Shown: positions 24,752 through 33,287 of the stretch, one piece after another
Layout: every line of letters starts with the position of its first letter
How positions within the stretch are numbered: the stretch's first letter is position 1
From: Planctomycetota bacterium
Lineage (GTDB): Bacteria; Planctomycetota; B15-G4; SIAN01
Assembly (NCBI GenBank): GCA_016795285.1
Contig: JAEUIC010000008.1
Coordinates: forward strand, 164,787 to 228,786
DNA length: 64,000 nucleotides
Direction: 5' to 3'
The notes under the pieces: generated by a model
What the model was told of the DNA's origin: nothing
The model's database searches: none
What the model saw: the letters and a program-made list of their open reading frames with translations, nothing else
Position numbers and translations under genes: made by a program

Positions 24752-26701
24752 ATGTCGAGCGCACTCACCTCCGCCCTCTCCGGCCTGCGCGTCCACCAGT
24801 TCTTCCTCGACGTGGTCGGCAACAACCTCGCCAACGCGAGCACCGTCGGCTACCACGCCTCGCGCGTCACCTTCTCCGACGTGCTGGCGCAGTCGCTGCG
24901 CAGCGGCTCGGCGCCGACCTCGACGCTCGGCGGCGTGAACCCGGTGCAGATCGGACTCGGCGTCCAGATCCACTCGGTCGACATCCGCGGCGACCAGGGC
25001 GTGCTCGACGACACCGGCCGCCCGTTCGACCTCGGCATCCAGGGCGACGGCTTCTTCGTGCTCAACTCGGGCGCGCGCAACGTCTTCACCCGCGCCGGCA
25101 CCTTCGGCGTCGATCGCGACAGCTACCTCGTCGACACCTCGACCGGCTTCCGCGTGCGCAGCGTGATCGGCTCCGACATCCAGCTGCCGCTCAACACGCT
25201 GCTGCCCGCCAAGGCGACCGGCCAGATCGGGCTCGGCGGCAACCTGCCGGCCAAGGTCGGCGGCCCGGTCGCCGAGGTGCTCACCAGCTCGTCGATCTAC
25301 GAGGGCGGCACGCACGCCGAGGTCGCCGGCAGCGCGACCGGCCCGTTCAGCTTCACCAGCGGCGACACCTTCGAGCTGCGCGTCGACGGCAACGCGGCGC
25401 AGACGATCACCTTCACGGCGGCCGACTTCACCGCGATCGGCGGCAACATCTCCGCCGCGACCGCGGTCGAGGTGGCGCAGGTCATCGCCGCGCAGGCGAG
25501 CGGCGTCACGGTCGACGGCTCGAGCGGCTCGGTGGTGATCACCTCCGATCGCACCGGCGACAGCTCGACCATCAAGATCGACGACGGCACCGGCGCGCCG
25601 GCCAGCCTGCTCGGCCTCTCGACCACGCTGGTGAGCGGCGTCTCGTCGCCCGCCACGCTGGCGACGCCGCTGAACGACCTCGCCGACAACCTGGTCGACT
25701 ACCAGGCGGGCGACCAGATCGAGATCAGCGGCACCGACGCCAGCGGCCAGGCGGTCTCCGGCACCTTCGTGTGGGGCACCGACGGCACCACGCTCGGCGA
25801 CCTCATCACCTTCGCCGACAACCTGCTCACCGACGCGACCGTCGCGCTCGACGCCAGCGGCAACCTCACCGTGACCGCCGACAACACCGGCGACGCGAGC
25901 CTCTCGCTCTCCTTCATCGACGACGCCGCCAACGTCGGGCAGACGACGTTCGCGAGCCACGGCTTCTCGGTGACCACCAACGGGCAGGGCCCCGACGAGG
26001 TGCGCACGTCGCTCGACGTGTTCGACTCGCGCGGCCTGCGCCACACCGTGACGCTGACCATGACGCGCGTCAGCAGCACCGAGTGGAGCCTCGCGGCGGA
26101 GACCGACAACCCGAACGACGTGCTGGTCGACGGCTCGGCCACCGGCATCCGCTTCAACGCCGACGGCTCGTTCTTCGCGACCACCGGCACGGGTGCGGGC
26201 GACGGCGACCTCGAGCTCATGTTCGACGGCTTGAGCGCCACGCAGTCGATCTCGCTCGACTTCGGCACCAGCGGCCAGCTCGACGGCGTCACGCAGCTCG
26301 GCGACTCGCAGAGCCTGCGCGCCCTGTCGCAGGACGGCTACGCGGTCGGCGAGCTGGTCTCGATGGCGGTCGGCAGCGACGGCGTCATCACCGGCTCCTA
26401 CAGCAACGGCCAGCAGCAGGCGCTCGACCAGATCGCGGTGGCGGTCTTCTCGAACCCGAGCGGCCTCCTGCGCCGCGGCAGCTCGCTGTTCGAGGAGTCG
26501 CCCAACTCGGGCGTCCCGCAGCTGCAGACCGCGGGAGCCGGCCGCGCCGGCACCGTCTTCGGCGGCACGCTCGAGTCGTCGAACGTCGACGTCGCGGAGG
26601 AGTTCGTGCGGCTCATCGAGGCGCAGCGCGGCTTCCAGGCCAACGCGCGCGTGATCAAGGTCTCCGACGAGCTCCTGAACGAGCTCGTGAACATCGTCTG
26701 A
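24752..26701 (+). CDS. flgE: Flagellar hook protein FlgE
   Basis: 649 residues, longer than the ~400 of enteric FlgE. The N-terminal rod/hook motif is VVGNNLANASTVGYHASRVTF, followed by the FlgE/FlgG strand LGIQGDGFFVLNSGARNVFTRAGTFGVD. The C-terminus has ESSNVDVAEEFVRLIEAQRGFQANARVIKVSDELLNEL. The middle carries two inserted beta-rich modules: residues ~196-300 (SGDTFELRVDGNAAQTITFTAADF onward), which resembles a module in FlgK, and ~305-395 (AGDQIEISGTDASGQAVSG onward). These would form the outer, surface-exposed hook domains. It starts four bases after flgD. Confidence 0.95.
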   Translation: MSSALTSALSGLRVHQFFLDVVGNNLANASTVGYHASRVTFSDVLAQSLRSGSAPTSTLGGVNPVQIGLGVQIHSVDIRGDQGVLDDTGRPFDLGIQGDGFFVLNSGARNVFTRAGTFGVDRDSYLVDTSTGFRVRSVIGSDIQLPLNTLLPAKATGQIGLGGNLPAKVGGPVAEVLTSSSIYEGGTHAEVAGSATGPFSFTSGDTFELRVDGNAAQTITFTAADFTAIGGNISAATAVEVAQVIAAQASGVTVDGSSGSVVITSDRTGDSSTIKIDDGTGAPASLLGLSTTLVSGVSSPATLATPLNDLADNLVDYQAGDQIEISGTDASGQAVSGTFVWGTDGTTLGDLITFADNLLTDATVALDASGNLTVTADNTGDASLSLSFIDDAANVGQTTFASHGFSVTTNGQGPDEVRTSLDVFDSRGLRHTVTLTMTRVSSTEWSLAAETDNPNDVLVDGSATGIRFNADGSFFATTGTGAGDGDLELMFDGLSATQSISLDFGTSGQLDGVTQLGDSQSLRALSQDGYAVGELVSMAVGSDGVITGSYSNGQQQALDQIAVAVFSNPSGLLRRGSSLFEESPNSGVPQLQTAGAGRAGTVFGGTLESSNVDVAEEFVRLIEAQRGFQANARVIKVSDELLNELVNIV

Positions 26702-26713
26702 GCGGAGCTCGAG

Positions 26714-27802
26714 GTGGCGATCCAGGGCATGTTCGCGTTCGGCGAGGAACCGAGCCTCTCGGTCACCGAGCGCATCGCAGCGGCGAGCCACGGCGTGCAG
26801 CGTGGCGCGGGCGGCGTCGACTTGACGCTGCTCCAGTTCGCCAGCTTCGGCTTCGCCCTGCTGCTGGTCGGCGTGCTGGTGTGGTGGATGCTGCGCGGCG
26901 TGAAGCAGCGCCAGTGGATCGCCGTGCAGGCGCAGCGGCTGGCGCACTACGGCCTGCACAAGAGCGAGATCGAGCTGTTCCACCGCGTCGCCGAGGCGGC
27001 GCGCGGTAGCACCGTGCCGCTCCTGTCGCGGCAGCGCGGCGTGTTCGATGCCGCGGCGGCGGAGCTGCTGGCGGCGACTCCGCCGGGGGCGCCGCGCCGC
27101 GAGCTGCTCGAACCGCTGCTGGTGCTGCGCCGCCGCCTGCCGTTCGAGGCGCGCCTCGACGCCGCCCCGACCTTCGTGCGCGGCGCGGCGGTGCAGCTCT
27201 GGCTGCGCATCGACGACGGCGAGCCGCAGCGCATCCGCGCCTCGGTGATGGCGACGCTGCCGCACGCGCTGCAGCTCGGCATCGAGTTCGACAAGCTCCC
27301 GCCGCCGCTCGATGCCGCGCTGCAGGCGGGCCAGGAGCTGATGCTGGTGGTGCTGCGCGATCGCGTGCTCGAGGAGTCGCGCGTGCGCATCCGCGGCCGC
27401 ACGCTCGGCCGCACGCTGCAGCTGCTCGTCGATCGCCCGGCGGTCGCCGTGCCGTCGCGCGTGCGGCTCGGCTGGCGCGGCGCCGACGAGCCGGTCCGCA
27501 TCGAGCTGGTCGAGCGCTTCAACGAGCGCGTGGTCGGCGACTCGATCCCGGTCGTGAAGGGGCGCGTGGTCGCCACCGCCAACGACGGGCTGCTCCTCGA
27601 CTTCGAATCGATCCGGCCGCGCCACGGCGAGGCGATCCGCCTCATGGATGGCGCCTGCGCCGGCTTCTACCGCGGCTTCGCCACGCTCGACCCGAAGGGG
27701 CGCGGCGGCTCCGTCTTCGTGCTCCGTCGCAGCAGCGAGCGCACCGACGCGCACGCCGCCGCCAAGGAAAGGGAATCCGATGCAACCGTCGCCCACGCTT
27801 GA
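26714..27802 (+). CDS. Membrane protein with a degenerate PilZ-like domain
   Basis: 362 residues from a GTG. One transmembrane helix (about 38-60, LLQFASFGFALLLVGVLVWWML) separates a short N-terminus from a large cytoplasmic part. The cytoplasmic part has two beta-barrel-like halves: residues 155-230 (a YcgR-N-like pattern, VQLWLRIDDGEPQRIRASVMATLPHALQLGI) and 245-350 (VPSRVRLGWRG... VKGRVVATANDGLLLDF). The second half resembles a PilZ domain but lacks the RxxxR and D/NxSxxG c-di-GMP-binding residues. It is encoded directly after flgE, and overlaps the next gene by 23 bases. A flagellar-brake-like role is possible; c-di-GMP binding is doubtful. Confidence 0.6.
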   Translation: MAIQGMFAFGEEPSLSVTERIAAASHGVQRGAGGVDLTLLQFASFGFALLLVGVLVWWMLRGVKQRQWIAVQAQRLAHYGLHKSEIELFHRVAEAARGSTVPLLSRQRGVFDAAAAELLAATPPGAPRRELLEPLLVLRRRLPFEARLDAAPTFVRGAAVQLWLRIDDGEPQRIRASVMATLPHALQLGIEFDKLPPPLDAALQAGQELMLVVLRDRVLEESRVRIRGRTLGRTLQLLVDRPAVAVPSRVRLGWRGADEPVRIELVERFNERVVGDSIPVVKGRVVATANDGLLLDFESIRPRHGEAIRLMDGACAGFYRGFATLDPKGRGGSVFVLRRSSERTDAHAAAKERESDATVAHA

Positions 27803-29504
27803 GCAGCGCTACGCCACGATCCGCGCCGAGGCGCGCCGCGGCGCCGACGTCGCCACCTTCAGCGCCTACGAGTCGCTCTGGCGCGATGCGCGCGCGGCCG
27901 GCGACGAGAAGCTCGCGCGCCAGGTCCTGCGCGACCTCTCGCTGCTCACCGCGGAGCTCGATCCGGGGATCGCGCGCGCGCTGGCCGCCGCGACGACGCA
28001 GGGCACGCGGTCGAACGAGGCCGCCGCGCCGCGCGCCGAGCGCGCCGAGTGCGACTTGAGCGTCGTGGTGCTCGGCGTGCCCGAGCGGGCCGGCGGCGCC
28101 CCGGCGCTGCGATCACTCGCGTCGCAGACCCTCGCGGCGGCCCGCTTCGAGACCTTGGTCGCCGACGGCGGCGATGCGCGCGCCTGCGACCTGGCGCTGC
28201 GCTCGGCGCGCGGCCGCGTGATCCTCTTCGTCGCGCACGACGTCGTGCTGCGCCCCGACGCCTTGCAGCGCCACCTCGCCGCCCACGCGCCCGACGCGAC
28301 GCCGTGCGCGCTGCTCGGCGCGATCGAGTGGGAGGGGCTCGCGATGCGGCCGCTGGCGCACGCGCTCGACGCGCTCGGCCTGCTCGGCGCGCAGGCGGGC
28401 GTCGAGGCGGCGGGCGACGTGCCGGCCGAGTGCCTGCTGCTCGACCACGCGAGCTTCCCGCGCGCGGCGCTGCTCGCCGCCGGCGGCATCCACGCCGGCC
28501 TCGCCGCCTTCGCTGGCCCGGAACTCGGCGTGCGGCTGGCCGCGGCCGGCTGGCGCATCGCGCTCGATCCGGCGATCGGCGCTACCCGCACGCCGGCGAT
28601 CGACCTCGACGGCTGGCTCACGCGCTGCCGCTCGATGGGGGCCGACTGGAAGGAGCTGCGGCGGCTGCACGGCGGCGGCGCCCCGCCCTCGTGGCTCGCC
28701 GGCATCGGCCTCGAGGAGACGGAACGCGAGCCGCTCTTCGCGCGGCTGCTGGCCGGCGCCGATCGCCATGACCGCTGCGTGAGCGCGCTGCGCGAGTCGC
28801 TGCAGGAGATCGAGCAGGCGGTCGCGCGCGAACCGGCACAGGCGGGCGCTCTGCTCGAGAAGCTCTCCCCCGACCTCGCGGCGGCGCTGCTCGAGGTGAC
28901 GCGCCACGAGCTGATCCGCGGCTTCGTCCACGCGCTCTCCGGCGGCGAACGGGAGCCGCTCGAGCGCTGCGCGGTCAAGACGCAGCGCGGCGCCGCCGTG
29001 ATCGTCATCTCGTCGGACCTGAGCGTGCAGGCGGTCGAGCTGGCGCTGACCGAGCTGCCGCCGTGGGCCGAGCTGGTGGTCGGCGTGCAGGAGGGCGCGC
29101 CCGAACGCGCGCTGCCCGACGACCGCCGCATCCGCCGCTTCCTGCTGCACAAGGGGGCGAGCGCGGCGACGCTGAAGCAGGCGCTCCTCGCGGGGACCGG
29201 CGCCGACTTCTTCGTGCTGCTCGACGGCAGCATCGTGCCGACGCGCCGCGAGTGGGAGGCGCTGCGCCTCACGCTCGCCACGCTGCCGGCCGTCGGGGCG
29301 TGCAACGTCGACGATCGCCAGGAAGGGCTCCTGGCGCAGGCGCAGCTCTGCGCGCAGCTGCCGAGCGCGCTGGTCGCGGTGCGCCGCGACGTGATCGAGG
29401 GCGATGGGGGCGAGGCGGGGCCGCTGCTCGAGCGGCTGGTGCGCCGCGGCTATCGCCTCGCGACCGCCACCGCCGCGCGCGAGTCGACGGCATGCGCCCG
29501 CTGA
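27780..29504 (+). CDS. Large glycosyltransferase-like protein in the hook operon
   Basis: 574 residues. The N-terminal ~90 residues are helical (TPR-like). Residues ~90-300 resemble a GT-A family 2 glycosyltransferase (DLSVVVLGVPERAGGAPALRSLASQTLAAARFETLVADGG; RGRVILFVAHDVVLRPDALQRHL), but the metal-binding DxD position reads AHD. Residues ~410-540 form a second similar Rossmann-like unit (AAVIVISSDLSVQAVELALTELP; FFVLLDGSIVPTRREW). It may be an active or partly inactive transferase acting with the next gene on flagellar proteins. The ATG at 27780 follows AAGGGA and lies inside the end of the previous gene; the last 13 bases overlap the next gene. Confidence 0.65.
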   Translation: MQPSPTLEQRYATIRAEARRGADVATFSAYESLWRDARAAGDEKLARQVLRDLSLLTAELDPGIARALAAATTQGTRSNEAAAPRAERAECDLSVVVLGVPERAGGAPALRSLASQTLAAARFETLVADGGDARACDLALRSARGRVILFVAHDVVLRPDALQRHLAAHAPDATPCALLGAIEWEGLAMRPLAHALDALGLLGAQAGVEAAGDVPAECLLLDHASFPRAALLAAGGIHAGLAAFAGPELGVRLAAAGWRIALDPAIGATRTPAIDLDGWLTRCRSMGADWKELRRLHGGGAPPSWLAGIGLEETEREPLFARLLAGADRHDRCVSALRESLQEIEQAVAREPAQAGALLEKLSPDLAAALLEVTRHELIRGFVHALSGGEREPLERCAVKTQRGAAVIVISSDLSVQAVELALTELPPWAELVVGVQEGAPERALPDDRRIRRFLLHKGASAATLKQALLAGTGADFFVLLDGSIVPTRREWEALRLTLATLPAVGACNVDDRQEGLLAQAQLCAQLPSALVAVRRDVIEGDGGEAGPLLERLVRRGYRLATATAARESTACAR

Positions 29505-32428
29505 CGATCGTCAAGGTCTGGTACCAGAACGACCCGCTCGACAGCGGCCATCGCGACCAGCGCCTCGCGCGCGCCTGGCTCGCCGATCCGCGCGTGCGGC
29601 GCGTCGTCCACGTGGAGCCGCCGGTGCGCGCCGAGCAGCTCGCGGCGGCGGCCGATTCGCCGGCGCTGGCGGCGGCGCGCGCGCGGGCGGGGCTGCTGAA
29701 GGAGGGCGAACTCTGGCGCTTCACGCCGACCCTCGCGGCCGGCGCGAAGAACCCGTGGCGCGCCGTGCTGGAGCAGACGGGGCGCGTGCTGCAGCAGGCC
29801 GACGCGCTCGGCGCCGACGCCGTGCTCTGGATCAACGCGCCGAGCCAGCTCGGCGAGCAGCTGCTGCAGGCGTTCGGCGCGCGCTTCGGCCGCGTCGTCG
29901 TCGAGATCGAGGATGACCATCGCCCCTACCACGCGCCGCACAGCCCGGCGCGCGTCGAGCTCGAGCGCCGCTACCGCCGGCTCGCGCGCCACGCTGACCT
30001 GTTGATCGGCAACAACGCGACGCTGCTGCGCGAGTGGAGCCGCTACCAGCCGCGCGCGCAGCTCGTGCGCAACGCGGTCGACGCGGCGGCCTACCGGACG
30101 CGCGCGCCCGAGCCGGCGTTCCTCGCGGGCGTCGGCCGACCGCGACTCGTCTATGCGGGCAACCTGCGGCTGCGGCTGCAGCCCGAACTCTTCGCGGCGG
30201 TGGCGCGCGCCTTCCCGCACGCGACGCTGGTCCTGGTCGGCGTCGGCGGCGAGGCGCTGCAGGCCGCGTTGTCGCCGTTCCGGAACGTCCGCTTCCTCGG
30301 CCCGCAGCCGAGCGCCGCGATCCCCGCCCTGCTGCAGCACGCCGACGTGCTGCTGCTGCCGCACGCAGTCAACGCCCTCACCGAGGCGATGGATCCGCAG
30401 AAGCTCTTCGAGTACCTCGCGAGCGGCCGTCCGATCGTCGCGACGCCGGTCGCTGGCGCGCGCGACCACGGCGAGCTGCTCACGCTGGCCGCCGACGCCG
30501 ACGCCTTCGTCGCCGGCGTGCGTGCCGCGCTGGCCGAGCGCGACCCGGCGGCGGCAGCGCGGCGCCGCGCGCGCGGCCTCGCGCGCAGCTACGACGATGC
30601 GGCGCGCGAGACGCTCGACGCGATCGCGGCGATCGCGGAGGCGGGCGCGGCGCGCGCGAAGGAGCAGGCGCTGCGCTACTTCCAGCACGATCGCCCCGAG
30701 GTGCGCGCGCTGATCCCGGCCGGCGCCAAGCGGGTGCTCGACGTCGGTTGCGGCGCGGGCGCGTTGGGCCTCGCGCTCAAGCTCGAGCGCGCGGAGCGGC
30801 TCGAGGTGGTCGGCATCGAGCTCGACGCGGCGGCCGCGCGGCGCGCCGGCGAGGAGCTCGACCACGTGCTGCAGGGCGACGCCGTGCAGCGGATGGGGGA
30901 GCTGCCGAGCGGCCGCTTCGACGCCGTCGTCTTCGCCGACCTGCTCGAGCACCTCGCGGCGCCCGAGGCGGCGCTGGCGCAGGCGCGCCGGCTGCTGGCG
31001 CCGGGCGGCGTCGTCGTCGCGAGCCTGCCGAACGTGCGCCACTGGTCGGTGGTCCGCCAGCTGCTCGAAGGCGACTTCCGCTACGAGGAGGCGGGCATCC
31101 TCGATCGCACCCACCTGCGCTTCTTCACCAAGCGGTCGGCCGAGCGGCTGCTCGAGTCGGCCGGCTTCTCCGTCGCGCGCGCGAGCGGCGTCCACTGGGA
31201 CGACGGCGCGATGCCGGCCGAGCTGATCGAGGCGCTCCGGCGGGGCGGCCTCGCCGTCGACGACCTCGCCGCCGAGGCGCGCGAACCGCAGTGGCTCTTC
31301 GTCGCGCAACCGGTCGTGCGCTCGGTCGCTCCGCCGGAGGCGCCGTCGGTCGCCGCTCCCGCGGTCGCACCGGCGCCGCGCATCGCCGCCGCGCCGCCGC
31401 GCCGCCGCGCGCTCCCCTCGACCTCGATCGTGATCCCGGTCTGCAACGCCGCCGACTACACGGCGGGCTGCCTCGCCGAGCTCGAGTCGCGCGGCGACGA
31501 CGGCGCGCTCGAGGTGATCGTCATCGACAACGGCTCGCGCGACCACACGGCCGACGTGCTGGCCCGCCACCCGCGCGTGCAGGTGATCCGCAACGCGCTC
31601 AACAAGGGGTTCGCCGGCGCGGTGAACCAGGGGCTCGCCGCCGCCCGGGGCGACTACGTCTGCGTGCTGAACAACGACACGGTGCCGCTGCCCGGCTGGC
31701 TCGCGCCGCAGGTCGAGCGTCTCGCCGCCGATCCGTCGATCGGGCTGATCGGCCCGTGCACGAGCTACGCGAAGGGGCGCCAGCAGGTCGACCTCGGCGA
31801 CGGGAAGCCGCTCGCGAGCCTCGACGAGCTGCGCACGCGCGCCGCCCGCTTCTGCCGCGAGCAGGCCGGGCGCCTCGAGGATGTCGCATTCCTGAGCGGC
31901 TTCTGCTTCACCGGCCGGCGCGCCGACCTGACCGGCGACGGCGGCCTCGCCGACGCCTACGGGCGCGGCACCTTCGAGGACGACGAGCTCTGCCGCCAGC
32001 AGCGCCGCCGCGGCCAGCGCCTCGTCATCGCGCGCGACGCCTACGTCCACCACTACGGCAACAAGACCTTCAAGGCGCTCGCCGTCGATCTCGCGCAGCA
32101 GCAGCAGGCGAACTGGAAGCTCTTCGCGGAGCGCCATCGGGACGATCCCGGCCTCCTCGCGCGGCTCTGCGCCGAGCAGGGGCGGTGGCGCGACGTGCTG
32201 CGCCTCGCGCGCGCGGCGCTCGCGCGCGAGCCGCGCGACCTCGACGCGCTCTTCCACGCCGCGCAGGCGGCCGCCGGGCTCGCGCGCCCGACCGAGGCGC
32301 ATCGCTTCCTGCAGCGCTACCTCGCCCGCTGCCCGCACGATGTCGCGGCGCAGGAGCTCGCCGCGCGCTGCGAAGCGCTTTCCGTGGCGCCGCGCGCCAC
32401 CCGGAACGGAGTTCCGACCGCGAGCTGA
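29492..32428 (+). CDS. Glycosyltransferase-methyltransferase-glycosyltransferase fusion
   Basis: 978 residues, three enzyme modules in one chain. Residues 1-370: GT4-type glycosyltransferase (PRLVYAGNLRLRLQPELFAAV near 218; DPQKLFEYLASGRPIVATPV near 300). Residues ~385-610: SAM-dependent methyltransferase with VLDVGCGAGALGLAL at about 415 and FADLLEHLAAPEAALAQARRLLAPGG. Residues ~640-880: GT2 glycosyltransferase (TSIVIPVCNAADYTAGCLAEL; VLNNDTVPLPGWL; FEDDELCRQQRRRG). The C-terminal ~100 residues are TPR-like. It lies between flgE and flgF, so modification of flagellin or of axial proteins with an O-methylated glycan is a reasonable inference. The ATG at 29492 overlaps the previous gene; upstream open frame is a shadow. 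Confidence 0.8.
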   Translation: MRPLTIVKVWYQNDPLDSGHRDQRLARAWLADPRVRRVVHVEPPVRAEQLAAAADSPALAAARARAGLLKEGELWRFTPTLAAGAKNPWRAVLEQTGRVLQQADALGADAVLWINAPSQLGEQLLQAFGARFGRVVVEIEDDHRPYHAPHSPARVELERRYRRLARHADLLIGNNATLLREWSRYQPRAQLVRNAVDAAAYRTRAPEPAFLAGVGRPRLVYAGNLRLRLQPELFAAVARAFPHATLVLVGVGGEALQAALSPFRNVRFLGPQPSAAIPALLQHADVLLLPHAVNALTEAMDPQKLFEYLASGRPIVATPVAGARDHGELLTLAADADAFVAGVRAALAERDPAAAARRRARGLARSYDDAARETLDAIAAIAEAGAARAKEQALRYFQHDRPEVRALIPAGAKRVLDVGCGAGALGLALKLERAERLEVVGIELDAAAARRAGEELDHVLQGDAVQRMGELPSGRFDAVVFADLLEHLAAPEAALAQARRLLAPGGVVVASLPNVRHWSVVRQLLEGDFRYEEAGILDRTHLRFFTKRSAERLLESAGFSVARASGVHWDDGAMPAELIEALRRGGLAVDDLAAEAREPQWLFVAQPVVRSVAPPEAPSVAAPAVAPAPRIAAAPPRRRALPSTSIVIPVCNAADYTAGCLAELESRGDDGALEVIVIDNGSRDHTADVLARHPRVQVIRNALNKGFAGAVNQGLAAARGDYVCVLNNDTVPLPGWLAPQVERLAADPSIGLIGPCTSYAKGRQQVDLGDGKPLASLDELRTRAARFCREQAGRLEDVAFLSGFCFTGRRADLTGDGGLADAYGRGTFEDDELCRQQRRRGQRLVIARDAYVHHYGNKTFKALAVDLAQQQQANWKLFAERHRDDPGLLARLCAEQGRWRDVLRLARAALAREPRDLDALFHAAQAAAGLARPTEAHRFLQRYLARCPHDVAAQELAARCEALSVAPRATRNGVPTAS

Positions 32429-32462
32429 GCGGCGCGCTGGCGCGATCGCACGCAACTCGTGG

Positions 32463-32484
32463 TTCCGCCGCGACTTCGGCGGAA
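32463..32484 (+). terminator. Hairpin after the glycosyltransferase fusion gene
   Basis: TTCCGCCG (32463-32470) and CGGCGGAA (32477-32484) form a perfect 8-bp stem with a 6-base loop, 35 bases after the stop at 32428 and just before the sigma-54 site at 32495. It may end the upstream transcript or form part of the activator region. No T run follows. Confidence 0.45.
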
Positions 32485-32494
32485 ACGGCGGCAG

Positions 32495-32510
32495 CGGCAC
32501 GCGACCTGCC
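32495..32510 (+). promoter_or_regulatory. Sigma-54 promoter for the flgF-flgL operon
   Basis: CGGCACG-N4-CTGCC agrees with the -24/-12 consensus TGGCACG-N4-TTGCW at GGCACG and TGC with exact spacing. The predicted transcription start is near 32521, about four bases before the flgF ATG at 32525, so the messenger would be almost leaderless. FlgR- and FlgS-like regulators (58844-61581) provide a cognate enhancer-binding system. Confidence 0.6.
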
Positions 32511-32524
32511 ATGCAGTCGCTGCC

Positions 32525-33256
32525 ATGATCAGCAATGCCATCGACACTCGCGGGACCACCCGCGCCATCGCCGCCGCCATGCAGGGGCTCGAGCGGCGCT
32601 TCGAGGTGGTCGCCGACAACCTCGCGAACCTCGAGACCGCGGGCCACAAGCGGCTCGTCGCGTACTCGCACCATTCTTCGGACGAAAGCGGCGGCGCTGA
32701 AGGCCCCTCTCGCCAGGAAGCGGTGATCGCCCACGACTTCACGCAGGGCGACCTGGTGGCGACCGACGGGTTCGACGACCTCGCGCTGAAGGGCGAGGGG
32801 TTCTTCGCCGTCGAGGTCGAGGACAAGATCCGCTTCGTGCGCAGCGTCACGCTGTCGCGCGATCCCGAGGGCACCGTCCTCGACAGCCGCGGCGCGCGCC
32901 TCCTCGGCGAGGCCGGCCCGCTGCGCACCAACGAGCCGAACGACGCGTTGCGCATCGAGCGCGACGGCACGGTGCTCTCGAACGGCGAGGCGATCGGCCG
33001 CTTGCGCGTGGTCACCTTCGTCGACCCGACCAAGCTGCTCGCCGAAGGGGGCGGCCGCTTCGTGGCGCCCGAGGGGACCGAGCTCGTGGCCGCCACCAGC
33101 ACCGAAGTGATGCACGGCTTCCGCGAGCGCTCCAACACCGACCCGGTGCGGGAGCTCGTCGAGATGATCGTCGTGCAACGGCAGTACCAGGCGGCGCAGA
33201 AGGCGCTGACCACCGAGAGCGAGCTGCGCCAGCGGCTGAACGAGCTGTCGCGCTGA
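32525..33256 (+). CDS. flgF: Flagellar proximal rod protein FlgF (flgF/flgG family)
   Basis: 243 residues of the flagellar rod/hook family. The N-terminal motif is FEVVADNLANLETAGHKRL, the middle has LALKGEGFFAVEVEDKIRFVRSVTLSRDPEGTVLD, and the C-terminus has ERSNTDPVRELVEMIVVQRQYQAAQKALTTESELRQRLNEL. I call it FlgF because it immediately precedes a clear FlgG; sequence alone does not separate the two with certainty. The ATG at 32525 gives the usual distance to the NLAN motif; an upstream extension to 32459 would cross the promoter. Confidence 0.87.
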   Translation: MISNAIDTRGTTRAIAAAMQGLERRFEVVADNLANLETAGHKRLVAYSHHSSDESGGAEGPSRQEAVIAHDFTQGDLVATDGFDDLALKGEGFFAVEVEDKIRFVRSVTLSRDPEGTVLDSRGARLLGEAGPLRTNEPNDALRIERDGTVLSNGEAIGRLRVVTFVDPTKLLAEGGGRFVAPEGTELVAATSTEVMHGFRERSNTDPVRELVEMIVVQRQYQAAQKALTTESELRQRLNELSR

Positions 33257-33287
33257 TCCGCGTCGAACCTGCAGGAGGGACGTTCCG

